DNA from: Chlamydiota bacterium
GTDB taxonomy: Bacteria > Chlamydiota > Chlamydiia > Chlamydiales > RGXB01
Assembly (NCBI GenBank): GCA_016866495.1
Contig: VGMG01000002.1
Location: 85,391-149,390, forward strand
Direction of reading: 5' to 3'
DNA: 64,000 nucleotides
Positions within the stretch are counted from its first letter, which is position 1. Each line of letters starts with the position of its first letter. The position numbers and the translations under genes are program-made. The notes beneath the pieces are model-generated. The model saw only the letters and a list, made by a program, of their open reading frames with translations. It did not search any database and was not told the DNA's origin. Below, piece after piece: positions 34,391 to 42,792 of this stretch.

Positions 34391-35673
34391 TCCTCAAAAA
34401 CCCTATCAATATTTCCCGCTCCAATAAAAAGAAATGCACCTTCCGTGTGTTTTCTAGATTCCAAAACCTTTTTTAGATCCCCTTTTTTTGTCACCTCTAT
34501 ATTAAGCACTTGGGCCAATTTTTCAGAAGAACCCTCGTAATCATAATCCTCATTTGCAGAATAGGTCTCCAGCAAGAACACCTCATCCGGAATTTTCAAA
34601 ACTTCGACAAATTCTTGAAAAAAGTTTTTTGTTCTAGTGAATTTGTGCGGCTCAAAAACGACTCTCAAAGGGATCTTATACTGATTTTTTATAGCCTGGA
34701 AAGTCGCCTGGAGCTCTTTAGGGTGGTGGCCATAATCCAAAAATGTTTTCCTCTGGTAAAAATCTTTTCCCCTTTCGCAGCGCCTTTTGACTCCTAGATA
34801 AGTTCTAAAGCTCTCCTTTATAAAATCTGGATCTATTCCTAAGGCTTTTGCCATGCCAAAGACTCCTAAAGCGTTTTTGACCTGGTGTTCCCCCATCAAA
34901 GGGAGATAGACATCCTTGACTAACAAATTTTTGGAGGGCTCTACAATATCAAAAATGGAACCATCCTCATGAATCCGCAAACGCCACGCCTGTATATCCC
35001 CTTTTTCTATCCCGTAGGAAGTACCTTTTTGAACAATACCCTCATCCTCTGATGCAGCAAAAAAAAGGAGTTCACTTTTTCTTACCGTCTTTAAAAAGTC
35101 TTTATAGCCCTTTTTGAGTGAGGAAAAACACCCCCAAAAATCTAAATGATCTGCATCGACATTAGTAAGAATGGCCCCCTCTGGATGAATTCTTAAAAAC
35201 GAGCCGTCGCTTTCATCCCCTTCTAAAACATATTTGCTAGTTCCTGCCTTCCCGTTCAGCCCCGATAGTTTTGAAACACCGCCCACTTTAAATCCTATAG
35301 AGGAATCAAAAGAGCTTAAAACATGGGCCAAGAGGGCAGATGTAGAGGTTTTCCCGTGTGCTCCGACAACAGCAATTATGGGTGTGGGGGCTGCTGTTTT
35401 GGTGAATAGATCTAAACGGTGGATGCTGTTTTTGGCTTTTATAAGTTCTGGATGGTCTTGAGGTATGCGCGAGTGGATCACTACTACCGAATCCTCATCC
35501 ACTACTGTATTTTCATGCCCTTCAAAAATTTTTGCCCCCCTATTTTTTAAATAGAGTGTACGCTCATTGAGTGCCAAATCAGAACCAGTTACCGTGCATC
35601 CTTTGTCTAAAAGGATACTAGCAAGCGCGCTCATCCCAATTCCCCCTATACCAATGAAATGATATCGCTCCAT
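34381..35673 (-). CDS. murC: UDP-N-acetylmuramate--L-alanine ligase (not fused to Ddl)
   Basis: 430 residues, a complete stand-alone Mur ligase. The UDP-binding start is GIGGIGMSALASILL, the ATP loop GAHGKTSTSALLAH, and the C-terminal ligase domain has the conserved DYGHHPKEL. It adds L-Ala to UDP-MurNAc in the cytoplasm. In Chlamydiaceae murC is fused to ddl as I recall; here the frame ends after the MurC domains and an FtsQ-like gene follows, so Ddl must be encoded elsewhere. Overlaps murG by 28 nt. Confidence 0.96.
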   Translation of the reverse strand: MERYHFIGIGGIGMSALASILLDKGCTVTGSDLALNERTLYLKNRGAKIFEGHENTVVDEDSVVVIHSRIPQDHPELIKAKNSIHRLDLFTKTAAPTPIIAVVGAHGKTSTSALLAHVLSSFDSSIGFKVGGVSKLSGLNGKAGTSKYVLEGDESDGSFLRIHPEGAILTNVDADHLDFWGCFSSLKKGYKDFLKTVRKSELLFFAASEDEGIVQKGTSYGIEKGDIQAWRLRIHEDGSIFDIVEPSKNLLVKDVYLPLMGEHQVKNALGVFGMAKALGIDPDFIKESFRTYLGVKRRCERGKDFYQRKTFLDYGHHPKELQATFQAIKNQYKIPLRVVFEPHKFTRTKNFFQEFVEVLKIPDEVFLLETYSANEDYDYEGSSEKLAQVLNIEVTKKGDLKKVLESRKHTEGAFLFIGAGNIDRVFEECL

Positions 35674-36629
35674 TTTTTCCCTTTATTTTCTGAAGGTTGG
35701 TCTTTTTTACATCCTATTAGCCCCATCAATTCTAAATAGAGTTTTTCCTCCTTTTTTTCAGAACAAATAACACCTATTCCACCCTTAGAAAGAAACTTAA
35801 GGGCATTTTGCTTTTGGTGTTCGTAAGCTCCCTCAAAAGGGATGATTAAAGAAGGGACTCCATAATGGTGAAGCTCAAAAAGAGTACTCGCACCGGCACG
35901 AGTGATCGCTATATCAGCAATTTGCATCGCTTCTGTTACGTTGGGGATAAATTGCTCCACAAAAGCGCTAATCCCTCTATCGTTATAAACCGTCTTAAGT
36001 ATGAGCGGATCGTTTTTGGGTCCCACTAAATGGATGATCTGGAAAACTTTGAGTCTATCCACATTTCTTCTTACCCATTCGTTAATGAATGAAGAGCCGG
36101 ATGAGCCCCCGGTAATTAAAAGAACCGGTTGACCTGCTTTAAACTGAAAAGAATCAAAAATCTTCTTTTTATCCCCAAAATCTAAATCGGGTCGAATCAA
36201 AATACCTCTATGTGGGAACTTTTGTAAAAGGCTTTCTTCATAACACAGGATTTTATGAGCAAAAAAAGAGAAAAATTTGTTCGCTTTCCCCATCTCAGCA
36301 TTCGGCTCAAACACCCAAATCGGTTTGCCTAAAAAAAGGGCGACCAAGGTTGCCGGAAAACTATGAAAGCTACCAAAAGTAATCACAAATTGGGGGTTTT
36401 TCTTTTGTAAAACGATAAATGCTTGCCAGCAGCTTTTCAAAAGTTTCAAAAAAGCCCTTGCACCATCTAATGAGATGATTTCACAATCCCTACCTTTAAG
36501 ATAAACTGAATCTTTTAGACCAATTCCAATCAGAAAAGAGCGGTCTTTTGCGGCTTTTGCCGCTTGTAAAGCGGGATGTAAATGTCCAAATGTTCCCCCT
36601 ACACTAAGTGCAATTTGTTGCCACGACAT
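35646..36629 (-). CDS. murG: UDP-GlcNAc: lipid I N-acetylglucosaminyltransferase MurG
   Basis: 327 residues, somewhat short for the family (about 350). Converts lipid I to lipid II at the inner membrane. The first glycine loop reads SVGGTFGHLHPA, a variant of GGTGGH, and the second LLITGGSSGSSFINE. The donor-site segment ITRAGASTLFELHHYGVPSLIIPFEGAYEHQKQNA is clear. It overlaps ftsW by 31 nt and murC by 28 nt. Confidence 0.95.
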   Translation of the reverse strand: MSWQQIALSVGGTFGHLHPALQAAKAAKDRSFLIGIGLKDSVYLKGRDCEIISLDGARAFLKLLKSCWQAFIVLQKKNPQFVITFGSFHSFPATLVALFLGKPIWVFEPNAEMGKANKFFSFFAHKILCYEESLLQKFPHRGILIRPDLDFGDKKKIFDSFQFKAGQPVLLITGGSSGSSFINEWVRRNVDRLKVFQIIHLVGPKNDPLILKTVYNDRGISAFVEQFIPNVTEAMQIADIAITRAGASTLFELHHYGVPSLIIPFEGAYEHQKQNALKFLSKGGIGVICSEKKEEKLYLELMGLIGCKKDQPSENKGKKWSDIISLV

Positions 36630-37708
36630 CTTACCTCATTTATTTCCATTAAAAGACAAATCAATAAAGCGTTTGCGATCAAAGAGGATCCACCCTGGCT
36701 CATAAAGGGTAGACTCGTTCCCTTACTGGGCAAAAGACCAGATACAATACCCATGTTTAAAAAAGCCTGTATTGCAAAAACATAGCTCAAAGCAGAAGCT
36801 AAGAGAAAACTTTGCCTATCTGTAGTTCTCATAGCAACAATAAACCCCAAAAAAACAATCCACATGTAGACTAAAATAAGCGCCAAGATTCCTCTAAGCC
36901 CAAATTCCTCGGCAAAAATCGCTAAAATATAATCGCTACGCGCCTCAGGAAGATAATTATATTTTTGTAAACTCTGCCCCAAACCTTTGCCATTTAGCCC
37001 CCCTGAGCCAGCAGCAATTTTAGCCTGGTAAGGTTGATGCCCTTTTCCTAAAAGATCGGTTTCTGGATCTAAGTAGATCTGAATCCTGTTTTGTACATGC
37101 GGCATTTTTGAGGCGAAAAGGGCTGCAAAACAAATAAAAACCATAATCGGTGCAAGCCAAAAACGAAACGGAACACGACTTAAAAAAAGAAGGACTATAA
37201 TTGTTGATGTAAGTATGAGCGCAGTCCCATTATCGGGTTCAATTAAAATCAATAAAATTGGAGCTGCTAAAAGCGCTAAAATCTCCAAAAACTTTTTTAA
37301 AGAATTGAAGTTTTCTCTTTTATTAAGGTACCAAATGTAAAAAAGGGGTAACAGAATTTTCATGATCTCAGAGGGTTGGAAGGTCAAACCTAAAAGTTTG
37401 ATCCACCTTTTAGCCCCATTGATCGTACATCCGATTTTTGGAACAAATACAAGAACTAAAAGAAGACAAAAGATCCCAAATAAAACAGGGGAATATTCGA
37501 CCCATTTTTTATGGCCGACAACAAAAACAACGTAACCGACAAAAAGAGCAAGTACACCATAAGCCCCTTGTTTAAGAAGAGAATCGATCAACCCAAACTC
37601 ATGCATACGATCTAAAAGCTCGCCTGAAGTGGTGTTGTAGACCATAACAAGCCCCAACGAAAACACACTGAGTGTTAAGATCAGTAACAGTCTGGAAACT
37701 AAATTCAT
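36599..37708 (-). CDS. ftsW: SEDS-family peptidoglycan polymerase FtsW
   Basis: 369 residues with about ten transmembrane helices. SEDS hallmarks are GAKRWIKLLGLTFQPSEIMK, the PDNGTALIL loop with its catalytic-type Asp, and GGSSLIANALLI near the end. Position between murD/LysM and murG favours FtsW over RodA. With no ftsZ in chlamydiae, FtsW and its partner PBP act in a septal ring organised by other factors. The start overlaps the LysM gene by four bases (ATGA). Confidence 0.92.
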   Translation of the reverse strand: MNLVSRLLLILTLSVFSLGLVMVYNTTSGELLDRMHEFGLIDSLLKQGAYGVLALFVGYVVFVVGHKKWVEYSPVLFGIFCLLLVLVFVPKIGCTINGAKRWIKLLGLTFQPSEIMKILLPLFYIWYLNKRENFNSLKKFLEILALLAAPILLILIEPDNGTALILTSTIIVLLFLSRVPFRFWLAPIMVFICFAALFASKMPHVQNRIQIYLDPETDLLGKGHQPYQAKIAAGSGGLNGKGLGQSLQKYNYLPEARSDYILAIFAEEFGLRGILALILVYMWIVFLGFIVAMRTTDRQSFLLASALSYVFAIQAFLNMGIVSGLLPSKGTSLPFMSQGGSSLIANALLICLLMEINEVRCRGNKLHLV

Positions 37709-38316
37709 TGAATTCTCAGCTGATCTCCAGGCTTAAGTCTTTTGGCCTTTTCTTCGTCAAGGTTATTGAGTCGTAAAAGCTCATCGACTTTCATCTGATT
37801 TTTCATCGCTATCGTCCAGGGATTATCCCCATTTTTGACAGTATAATATTTCTCCTGCCCTTTTTTGATCGACTTAGTGAGTTTAAGAACTTGTCCAATT
37901 TGTAGCCTTGAGTCTATCAAATGGTTGGTACGCATGATCTCTTCAACACTTAAGCCATAACTTCTCGCAATTTTGTCCAGAGTATCTCCTGCGCGAACAA
38001 TAATATCTTGCGGTATCGTTTTTTCCCCTTCAGGAACCTGTTCGACCGGTTTTTGCACCTCTTCTTTTAATTTAGAGGCTTTCTCAGTAGTGGACTTTTC
38101 TTCAAAAAGATGTGTTTGCGTCAATTTTTTCAATAGTTGATCCACCTCATCGATCCCCTCTTTTTTTGAAAGATCCTGTTTTGGTGTTTCAACGGCAACG
38201 GAGGTGTCTTTAGGTAAAGATTTCACCGTGTCCCCTTGACGCCCCGTAAAAAAAACAAAAAACAACAGGATGCAATTCATCAAAACTGTGACTAAGATAG
38301 CATCTTTTTTTCCCAT
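37705..38316 (-). CDS. Membrane-anchored protein with two LysM domains
   Basis: 203 residues. One N-terminal membrane helix (residues ~6-24), a Lys/Glu-rich linker, then two LysM peptidoglycan-binding domains at about 108-151 (IIVRAGDTLDKIARSYGLS) and 157-203 (YTVKNGDNPWTIAMKNQ). No M23 peptidase or amidase domain follows. The gene at this place in C. trachomatis is annotated nlpD as I recall. It likely binds septal glycan and may guide an amidase. Overlaps both neighbours in the cluster. Confidence 0.85.
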   Translation of the reverse strand: MGKKDAILVTVLMNCILLFFVFFTGRQGDTVKSLPKDTSVAVETPKQDLSKKEGIDEVDQLLKKLTQTHLFEEKSTTEKASKLKEEVQKPVEQVPEGEKTIPQDIIVRAGDTLDKIARSYGLSVEEIMRTNHLIDSRLQIGQVLKLTKSIKKGQEKYYTVKNGDNPWTIAMKNQMKVDELLRLNNLDEEKAKRLKPGDQLRIQ

Positions 38317-39386
38317 TCTATCCTCTGTTTAAACGACTCCCCTCGATGAGCATAGGAGTGAAATTGATCATAACTTGCAAAACCGGGCGACAATAACAGA
38401 TTGCCTTCCCCCTTTATCCCCGCTTCAACAGCTTTTTCTAAAGTTTCACACATCACCACCTCAATTGATGATCCAAAGATCTCTTGAATCTGATGCATGG
38501 TCTCCCCAATAGCCAAAATCCTTTTCAGTGGGAATTTAGAAAAATTCTCTCTATAAAGAACCAAATTTTCCCCTTTAGATTTTCCCCCAAGAATCAGCTG
38601 AATTGGTCCATCTACAATTTCAAGTGCAAAAAGGGTAGAACTTATTGTTGTAGACTTAGAATCATTGTAAATTTTTTTTCCAAAAAAGTCTCCAAGATAT
38701 TCTAATCTATGGGGTAAATTTTGGTAAGTCTTCAAAGCCTCATCAATTTTACTGCTACTAATACCAAATTTATTTTCTATCCAATCCCAAATTTGGTCGT
38801 AAAAGGGTTCTGGACCTAGACAATCCCCCCCCTCTTTAACAAGGTCAAAAATTCTCATTTTGGTTTTAGCGTACCTCTCCATAGTCCCATAGCGATCTAG
38901 GTGATTCGGTTGTATGTTGAGAAGTATTCCCAGGTCTAAAACCCTCTCAAAAGTGGTTTCAAGCTGTTGAGCACTCATCTCTATGACTACAACATCCCAT
39001 CCCAAAAGATTCTCTGAGCTTAAGGGAATTTCGATATTTCCGAGCGCTTTAGCTTTAAACCCGCAAAAATTTAAGACATGTTCTATTTTTTTTACACATG
39101 TAGATTTGCCATTAGACCCGGTGACTCCAATCATACATCCCGCTTGCATTTTTTCTAATGCAAGGTCGACTTCAGATTGCACTTTGATCCCTAGGTCTTT
39201 GGCTTTTTGAATTAAGGGGTGGTCTTGGGTAAATCCCGGTGATACAACAACGCGATTGACCTGGTGGAAATCTACAGCTGTTTTTGAAACATCGTCATAA
39301 AGAATTGGAATGATGTTTTCTTTTAAAAAAAGACGAAAGGCCGATTTTCCGCTAAGACCCTGTCCTAAAATAAGCGGTCTATACAT
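38292..39386 (-). CDS. murD: UDP-N-acetylmuramoyl-L-alanine--D-glutamate ligase
   Basis: 364 residues from the ATG at 39386, which overlaps the mraY stop by eight bases; a GTG further up (39419) is open but less likely. It begins with the nucleotide-binding LILGQGLSGKSAF, then the ATP loop GVTGSNGKST and the C-terminal NDSKSTT segment. Adds D-Glu to UDP-MurNAc-Ala. Shorter than E. coli MurD (438) but with all three domains. Confidence 0.94.
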   Translation of the reverse strand: MYRPLILGQGLSGKSAFRLFLKENIIPILYDDVSKTAVDFHQVNRVVVSPGFTQDHPLIQKAKDLGIKVQSEVDLALEKMQAGCMIGVTGSNGKSTCVKKIEHVLNFCGFKAKALGNIEIPLSSENLLGWDVVVIEMSAQQLETTFERVLDLGILLNIQPNHLDRYGTMERYAKTKMRIFDLVKEGGDCLGPEPFYDQIWDWIENKFGISSSKIDEALKTYQNLPHRLEYLGDFFGKKIYNDSKSTTISSTLFALEIVDGPIQLILGGKSKGENLVLYRENFSKFPLKRILAIGETMHQIQEIFGSSIEVVMCETLEKAVEAGIKGEGNLLLSPGFASYDQFHSYAHRGESFKQRIEWEKKMLS

Positions 39387-40389
39387 AGTTTCTCGCAGTC
39401 CAATAAAGGCAAAAACCACCTAAAGCAAATAAGCTTTGACAAGCTGCAAACCTTAGAACAATCACATCTTCTTTGTGTCCGTAAAACTGAAAATGGTGGT
39501 GTAATGGTGCACACAAAAAAATTCTTTTTTTTGTTCTTTTGTAATAGCTTACCTGTAAAATCACTGAAAGAGTTTCAATCACAAACATCCCACCCAAAAG
39601 AACTAAAAGTAGCTCTTGGTGCAAAAAGATCGCAAATCCTGCTATCAATCCTCCCAAAGGTAAAGACCCTACATCTCCCATAAATATTTTTGCAGGCTTT
39701 TTGTTAAAAAGAAAAAACCCCAGCAATGAGCCCATAAAAGCAACAATCATCCACGTAAGGAAAACCTCCCCCTCAAAATAACTAATCGCTGCTAGAAAAA
39801 AAAGTGTAACAAGGCTTAGTAAACCAGCAAGACCGTCCATACCATCTGTTAAATTCACAGCGTTGGATGTGCCCACGAGAATAAAAGCTAGAAAAAATAA
39901 AAACAGGGATTTAAGGAGTAAACTTTCAAATACCAAATCTTGGCCAAATGGGATATGTAAAATAAAGGTTTTTTTAGAAAAAAAAACTAACCCTAGAAAA
40001 ACTGCCGATGCAAAGAGTTGTCCTAAGGATTTTGCCTTGGAAGATATCCCTTTTTTGGGTGGGACAAGTTTGAATAAATCATCAAAAAGTCCCACCAAAG
40101 CCATCAATAAAGCTAAAGTCAAAAATGCATAATAGGCTTTTGGAATCGGCTGAAAAATGATAGGAATGATGAGAAAAGGGATCAATAAAAACAAAACACC
40201 ACCAAAAGAGGGTGTTTTTTCCTTTTTGAGCTTCAGATTTTCATCGAGAATGTGATCAACATGCCCTTTAGTCAGAAGATTAAAATTTTTTATCCATTTA
40301 ATCCATAAAGGGTAGCATATCCATGAGAAAAAAAAGCATAAACACCCGACAAAAAAAGGGCTCAATTGCTCAAAGCATGCTCTAACCAT
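39379..40389 (-). CDS. mraY: Phospho-N-acetylmuramoyl-pentapeptide transferase
   Basis: 336 residues with ten membrane helices. Makes lipid I from UDP-MurNAc-pentapeptide and undecaprenyl phosphate. Conserved cytoplasmic motifs are present: NLTDGMDGLAG, FMGDVGSLPLGG and the HHHFQFYG histidine loop. The ATG at 40389 follows a strong site, GGAGGTGGA, which lies inside the end of murF; a TTG at 40404 is discarded. Confidence 0.96.
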   Translation of the reverse strand: MVRACFEQLSPFFVGCLCFFFSWICYPLWIKWIKNFNLLTKGHVDHILDENLKLKKEKTPSFGGVLFLLIPFLIIPIIFQPIPKAYYAFLTLALLMALVGLFDDLFKLVPPKKGISSKAKSLGQLFASAVFLGLVFFSKKTFILHIPFGQDLVFESLLLKSLFLFFLAFILVGTSNAVNLTDGMDGLAGLLSLVTLFFLAAISYFEGEVFLTWMIVAFMGSLLGFFLFNKKPAKIFMGDVGSLPLGGLIAGFAIFLHQELLLVLLGGMFVIETLSVILQVSYYKRTKKRIFLCAPLHHHFQFYGHKEDVIVLRFAACQSLFALGGFCLYWTARNYV

Positions 40390-41543
40390 GGCTCCACCTC
40401 CCAAAGACGATTTGCATTAGATCCTTTGACTAAAACGGCATCTTGCGGTTGAATTTGTTTTTTGATCAAGGATTGTAAATCTTCCACAGCTTCGACCCAA
40501 AAAACCGCTTTACCCTCTTTTTTCCAATACTCAAAGACCGGTTTCATTTTTAAACCCAAACAAAACGCTAAATCAAAACAATCCCTCAGATCTTCAATAA
40601 GCTTAAGATGAAAATAATCGGATTGCTCGCCTAAAGAGGCCATTTGCCCAATTATTGCCACCCTTCTTTTCCCCTTCTCAATCGGAGCTAGGTTAAAAAA
40701 AGTTCTCATGGTCGTCGGATTAGCGTTGTAGCAATCTAGAACTACCATCCCGTTTTGATAACTCTTTTTTTGGTATCTCAAATCGGGCAGCTTTAAACTA
40801 AAAGGTTCTGTAGTCAAACCCAAAAGTGGCCCCAGTTTTTCAATCAGATCATAAATATCCCCAAAAAGGGGCTCATCGAAATGACCATAGAGTGTTTTTT
40901 CAACACCTCGCATCTCTTTTTTATCATAAAAGTACTTAGCTGAATGATGCAAAAATAGATGTCGTGTTTTATCTTGAACAACAATTTTTCCCTTTTCCAG
41001 CGCGATATTTTCTAAGCTTTTGAGGCTTTCAAGATGCGCTTCTGCTATACGGGTAATAACAGCAATGTCAGGTTTTGCAATCCTGACAAGATTTTCCATA
41101 TCTTTTTCGTTTTCTATACCCATCTCTAAAAAAACCAAAGGCTCTTTGTTATAGAAGTTGAGTATGGAAAGAGGCATCCCAATTTGGGAATTCTGATTTT
41201 GGGGATTTTTAAAACAACTTTTTTTTGAAGAAAAAGCTTGGAAAAGGGCCTCTTTGGTTGTTGTTTTTCCAAATGAGCCTGTCACAGCTACAACAAAAGG
41301 ATGGGCGGTCTCGATTTTAGTTTGGGCCATCTGCTGTAAGGTTTGAACGGGGTTTTCTGATCGTATCAGTTTAAGTCCAAAATCTTCCCCTTTGTAGACT
41401 TTAGAAACAACCGCCGATTCAGCCCCATTTTTTTTTGCCTCTTCTAAATAAAGGTGTCCGTCAGTTTTAGCCCCTTTTATAGCAAAAAAAACACCTTTAT
41501 CTGTTTTTTGACGGCTATCTGTTATGAACTTGAGCTGACCCAT
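40362..41543 (-). CDS. murF: UDP-MurNAc-tripeptide--D-alanyl-D-alanine ligase
   Basis: 393 residues. Completes the pentapeptide precursor. It opens with TDSRQKTDKGVFFAIKG (UDP site), then the ATP loop VTGSFGKTTTKEAL and LDCYNANPTTMR. The usual ~20-30 residue lead is missing: the frame has stops just upstream of the ATG, so the protein really starts at the DSR region. First gene of the eight-gene overlapping cell-wall/division cluster. Confidence 0.95.
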   Translation of the reverse strand: MGQLKFITDSRQKTDKGVFFAIKGAKTDGHLYLEEAKKNGAESAVVSKVYKGEDFGLKLIRSENPVQTLQQMAQTKIETAHPFVVAVTGSFGKTTTKEALFQAFSSKKSCFKNPQNQNSQIGMPLSILNFYNKEPLVFLEMGIENEKDMENLVRIAKPDIAVITRIAEAHLESLKSLENIALEKGKIVVQDKTRHLFLHHSAKYFYDKKEMRGVEKTLYGHFDEPLFGDIYDLIEKLGPLLGLTTEPFSLKLPDLRYQKKSYQNGMVVLDCYNANPTTMRTFFNLAPIEKGKRRVAIIGQMASLGEQSDYFHLKLIEDLRDCFDLAFCLGLKMKPVFEYWKKEGKAVFWVEAVEDLQSLIKKQIQPQDAVLVKGSNANRLWEVEPWLEHALSN

Positions 41544-41694
41544 AGATTACTAAAAGTTAACCATTTCTCTGCTATAAATCAACTAAACGCTATCGTTATA
41601 TTTTTTTATAAAAACACTTTTTGTTTTTTTAACACCCCTTGATTCAAATCTTAAAAATCAGTATGTGGCAAAAAAAAAGAAGAAAGAGTTTTAA

Positions 41695-42792
41695 ATGGAA
41701 AATGGGAAAAAGCGTCTAGTCCTTATAACAGGAGCCGGAGGTCGTATTGGGAAGGCCATTATCAAAAGGATTGCAGATCAGTATAAAGTGATAGGATTTG
41801 ATCGCTCAAGTGCCGTATTTTTTTCTGAAGATGAGGAGATCATCCCGCTCGATGTCTCTAATAGAGAGTCGATGATTTCCACTTTTCATAATATCAAAAT
41901 CAAGCACGGAAATAAAATCCATTGTGTCATCCATTTAGCCGCGTTTTACAGCTTTGAGGATAACTCTTCTTTTAAAAAATACCAAAAAATTACCGTAGAG
42001 GGCACCAGGCTTTTGCTACAGCTATTGCAGAGCTTTGAGGTCGATCAATTCATGTTCTCTAGTACGATGCTTGTGCACAAAGAGACCCCTGTAGGAAAAA
42101 AAATTAAGGAAGAGGACCCACTTTGCCCTTATTGGAATTACCCGAAATCTAAAATTATCACAGAATCGGTAATTCAAGAAGAAAGGGGCTCCATCAAGCA
42201 AGTTACAATTATACGTATGTCGGGAATTTACGATGACATGTTCCACTCGATTCCCCTTTCTACTCAATTACAACGAGTCATGGAAAAACAACTTCTAGCC
42301 TTTTTCTACCCGGGTAAGCGCACTCATGGAAATCCCTTCTTACATATGGATGACTTAGTGAGCCTTATCGTATTAGCTATGGAAAAAGCCCACTCGCTCC
42401 CGGATTTTGTGACACTTTTAGCCACCGAAGATAAATCATTTTCCTATATTGAGCTGCATCAAAGGATGAGTAAAGCCCTTTTTGGCTACAAATTCCCTCT
42501 GATTTGGGTGCCCAAGTTTGCCGCAAAAATTGGCTCGTTCTTTTTAAGGAACTCATTTATCAAGCCATTTATGATCGATATTGCCGATCTCCATTATGAC
42601 TGCGACTGTAGCAAAGCGAAAAATTTGCTCGGCTGGAGACCTCAGAACTCACTTGATAAAAAGCTGGAGCAATTGATTGCGTGGGCTAAAAACAACCTAA
42701 AAGATTACTACAGAGAAAATAACCTTATAGTCCCTAGAAAACTTGAAAAGCTTTGGAGTCGTGAAGATGCTCAAAAAAAACCTTCTCGCTAA
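41695..42792 (+). CDS. NAD-dependent epimerase/dehydratase (extended SDR)
   Basis: 365 residues. The Rossmann loop is ITGAGGRIGKAI, and the catalytic Tyr-Lys pair is YWNYPKSK, with a Ser/Thr in MFSSTMLVH before it. These place it in the extended short-chain dehydrogenase family acting on nucleotide sugars or similar substrates; the substrate cannot be told. The last ~26 bases overlap the start of the VKOR-like membrane protein gene, which suggests the two act together. Confidence 0.85.
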   Translation: MENGKKRLVLITGAGGRIGKAIIKRIADQYKVIGFDRSSAVFFSEDEEIIPLDVSNRESMISTFHNIKIKHGNKIHCVIHLAAFYSFEDNSSFKKYQKITVEGTRLLLQLLQSFEVDQFMFSSTMLVHKETPVGKKIKEEDPLCPYWNYPKSKIITESVIQEERGSIKQVTIIRMSGIYDDMFHSIPLSTQLQRVMEKQLLAFFYPGKRTHGNPFLHMDDLVSLIVLAMEKAHSLPDFVTLLATEDKSFSYIELHQRMSKALFGYKFPLIWVPKFAAKIGSFFLRNSFIKPFMIDIADLHYDCDCSKAKNLLGWRPQNSLDKKLEQLIAWAKNNLKDYYRENNLIVPRKLEKLWSREDAQKKPSR

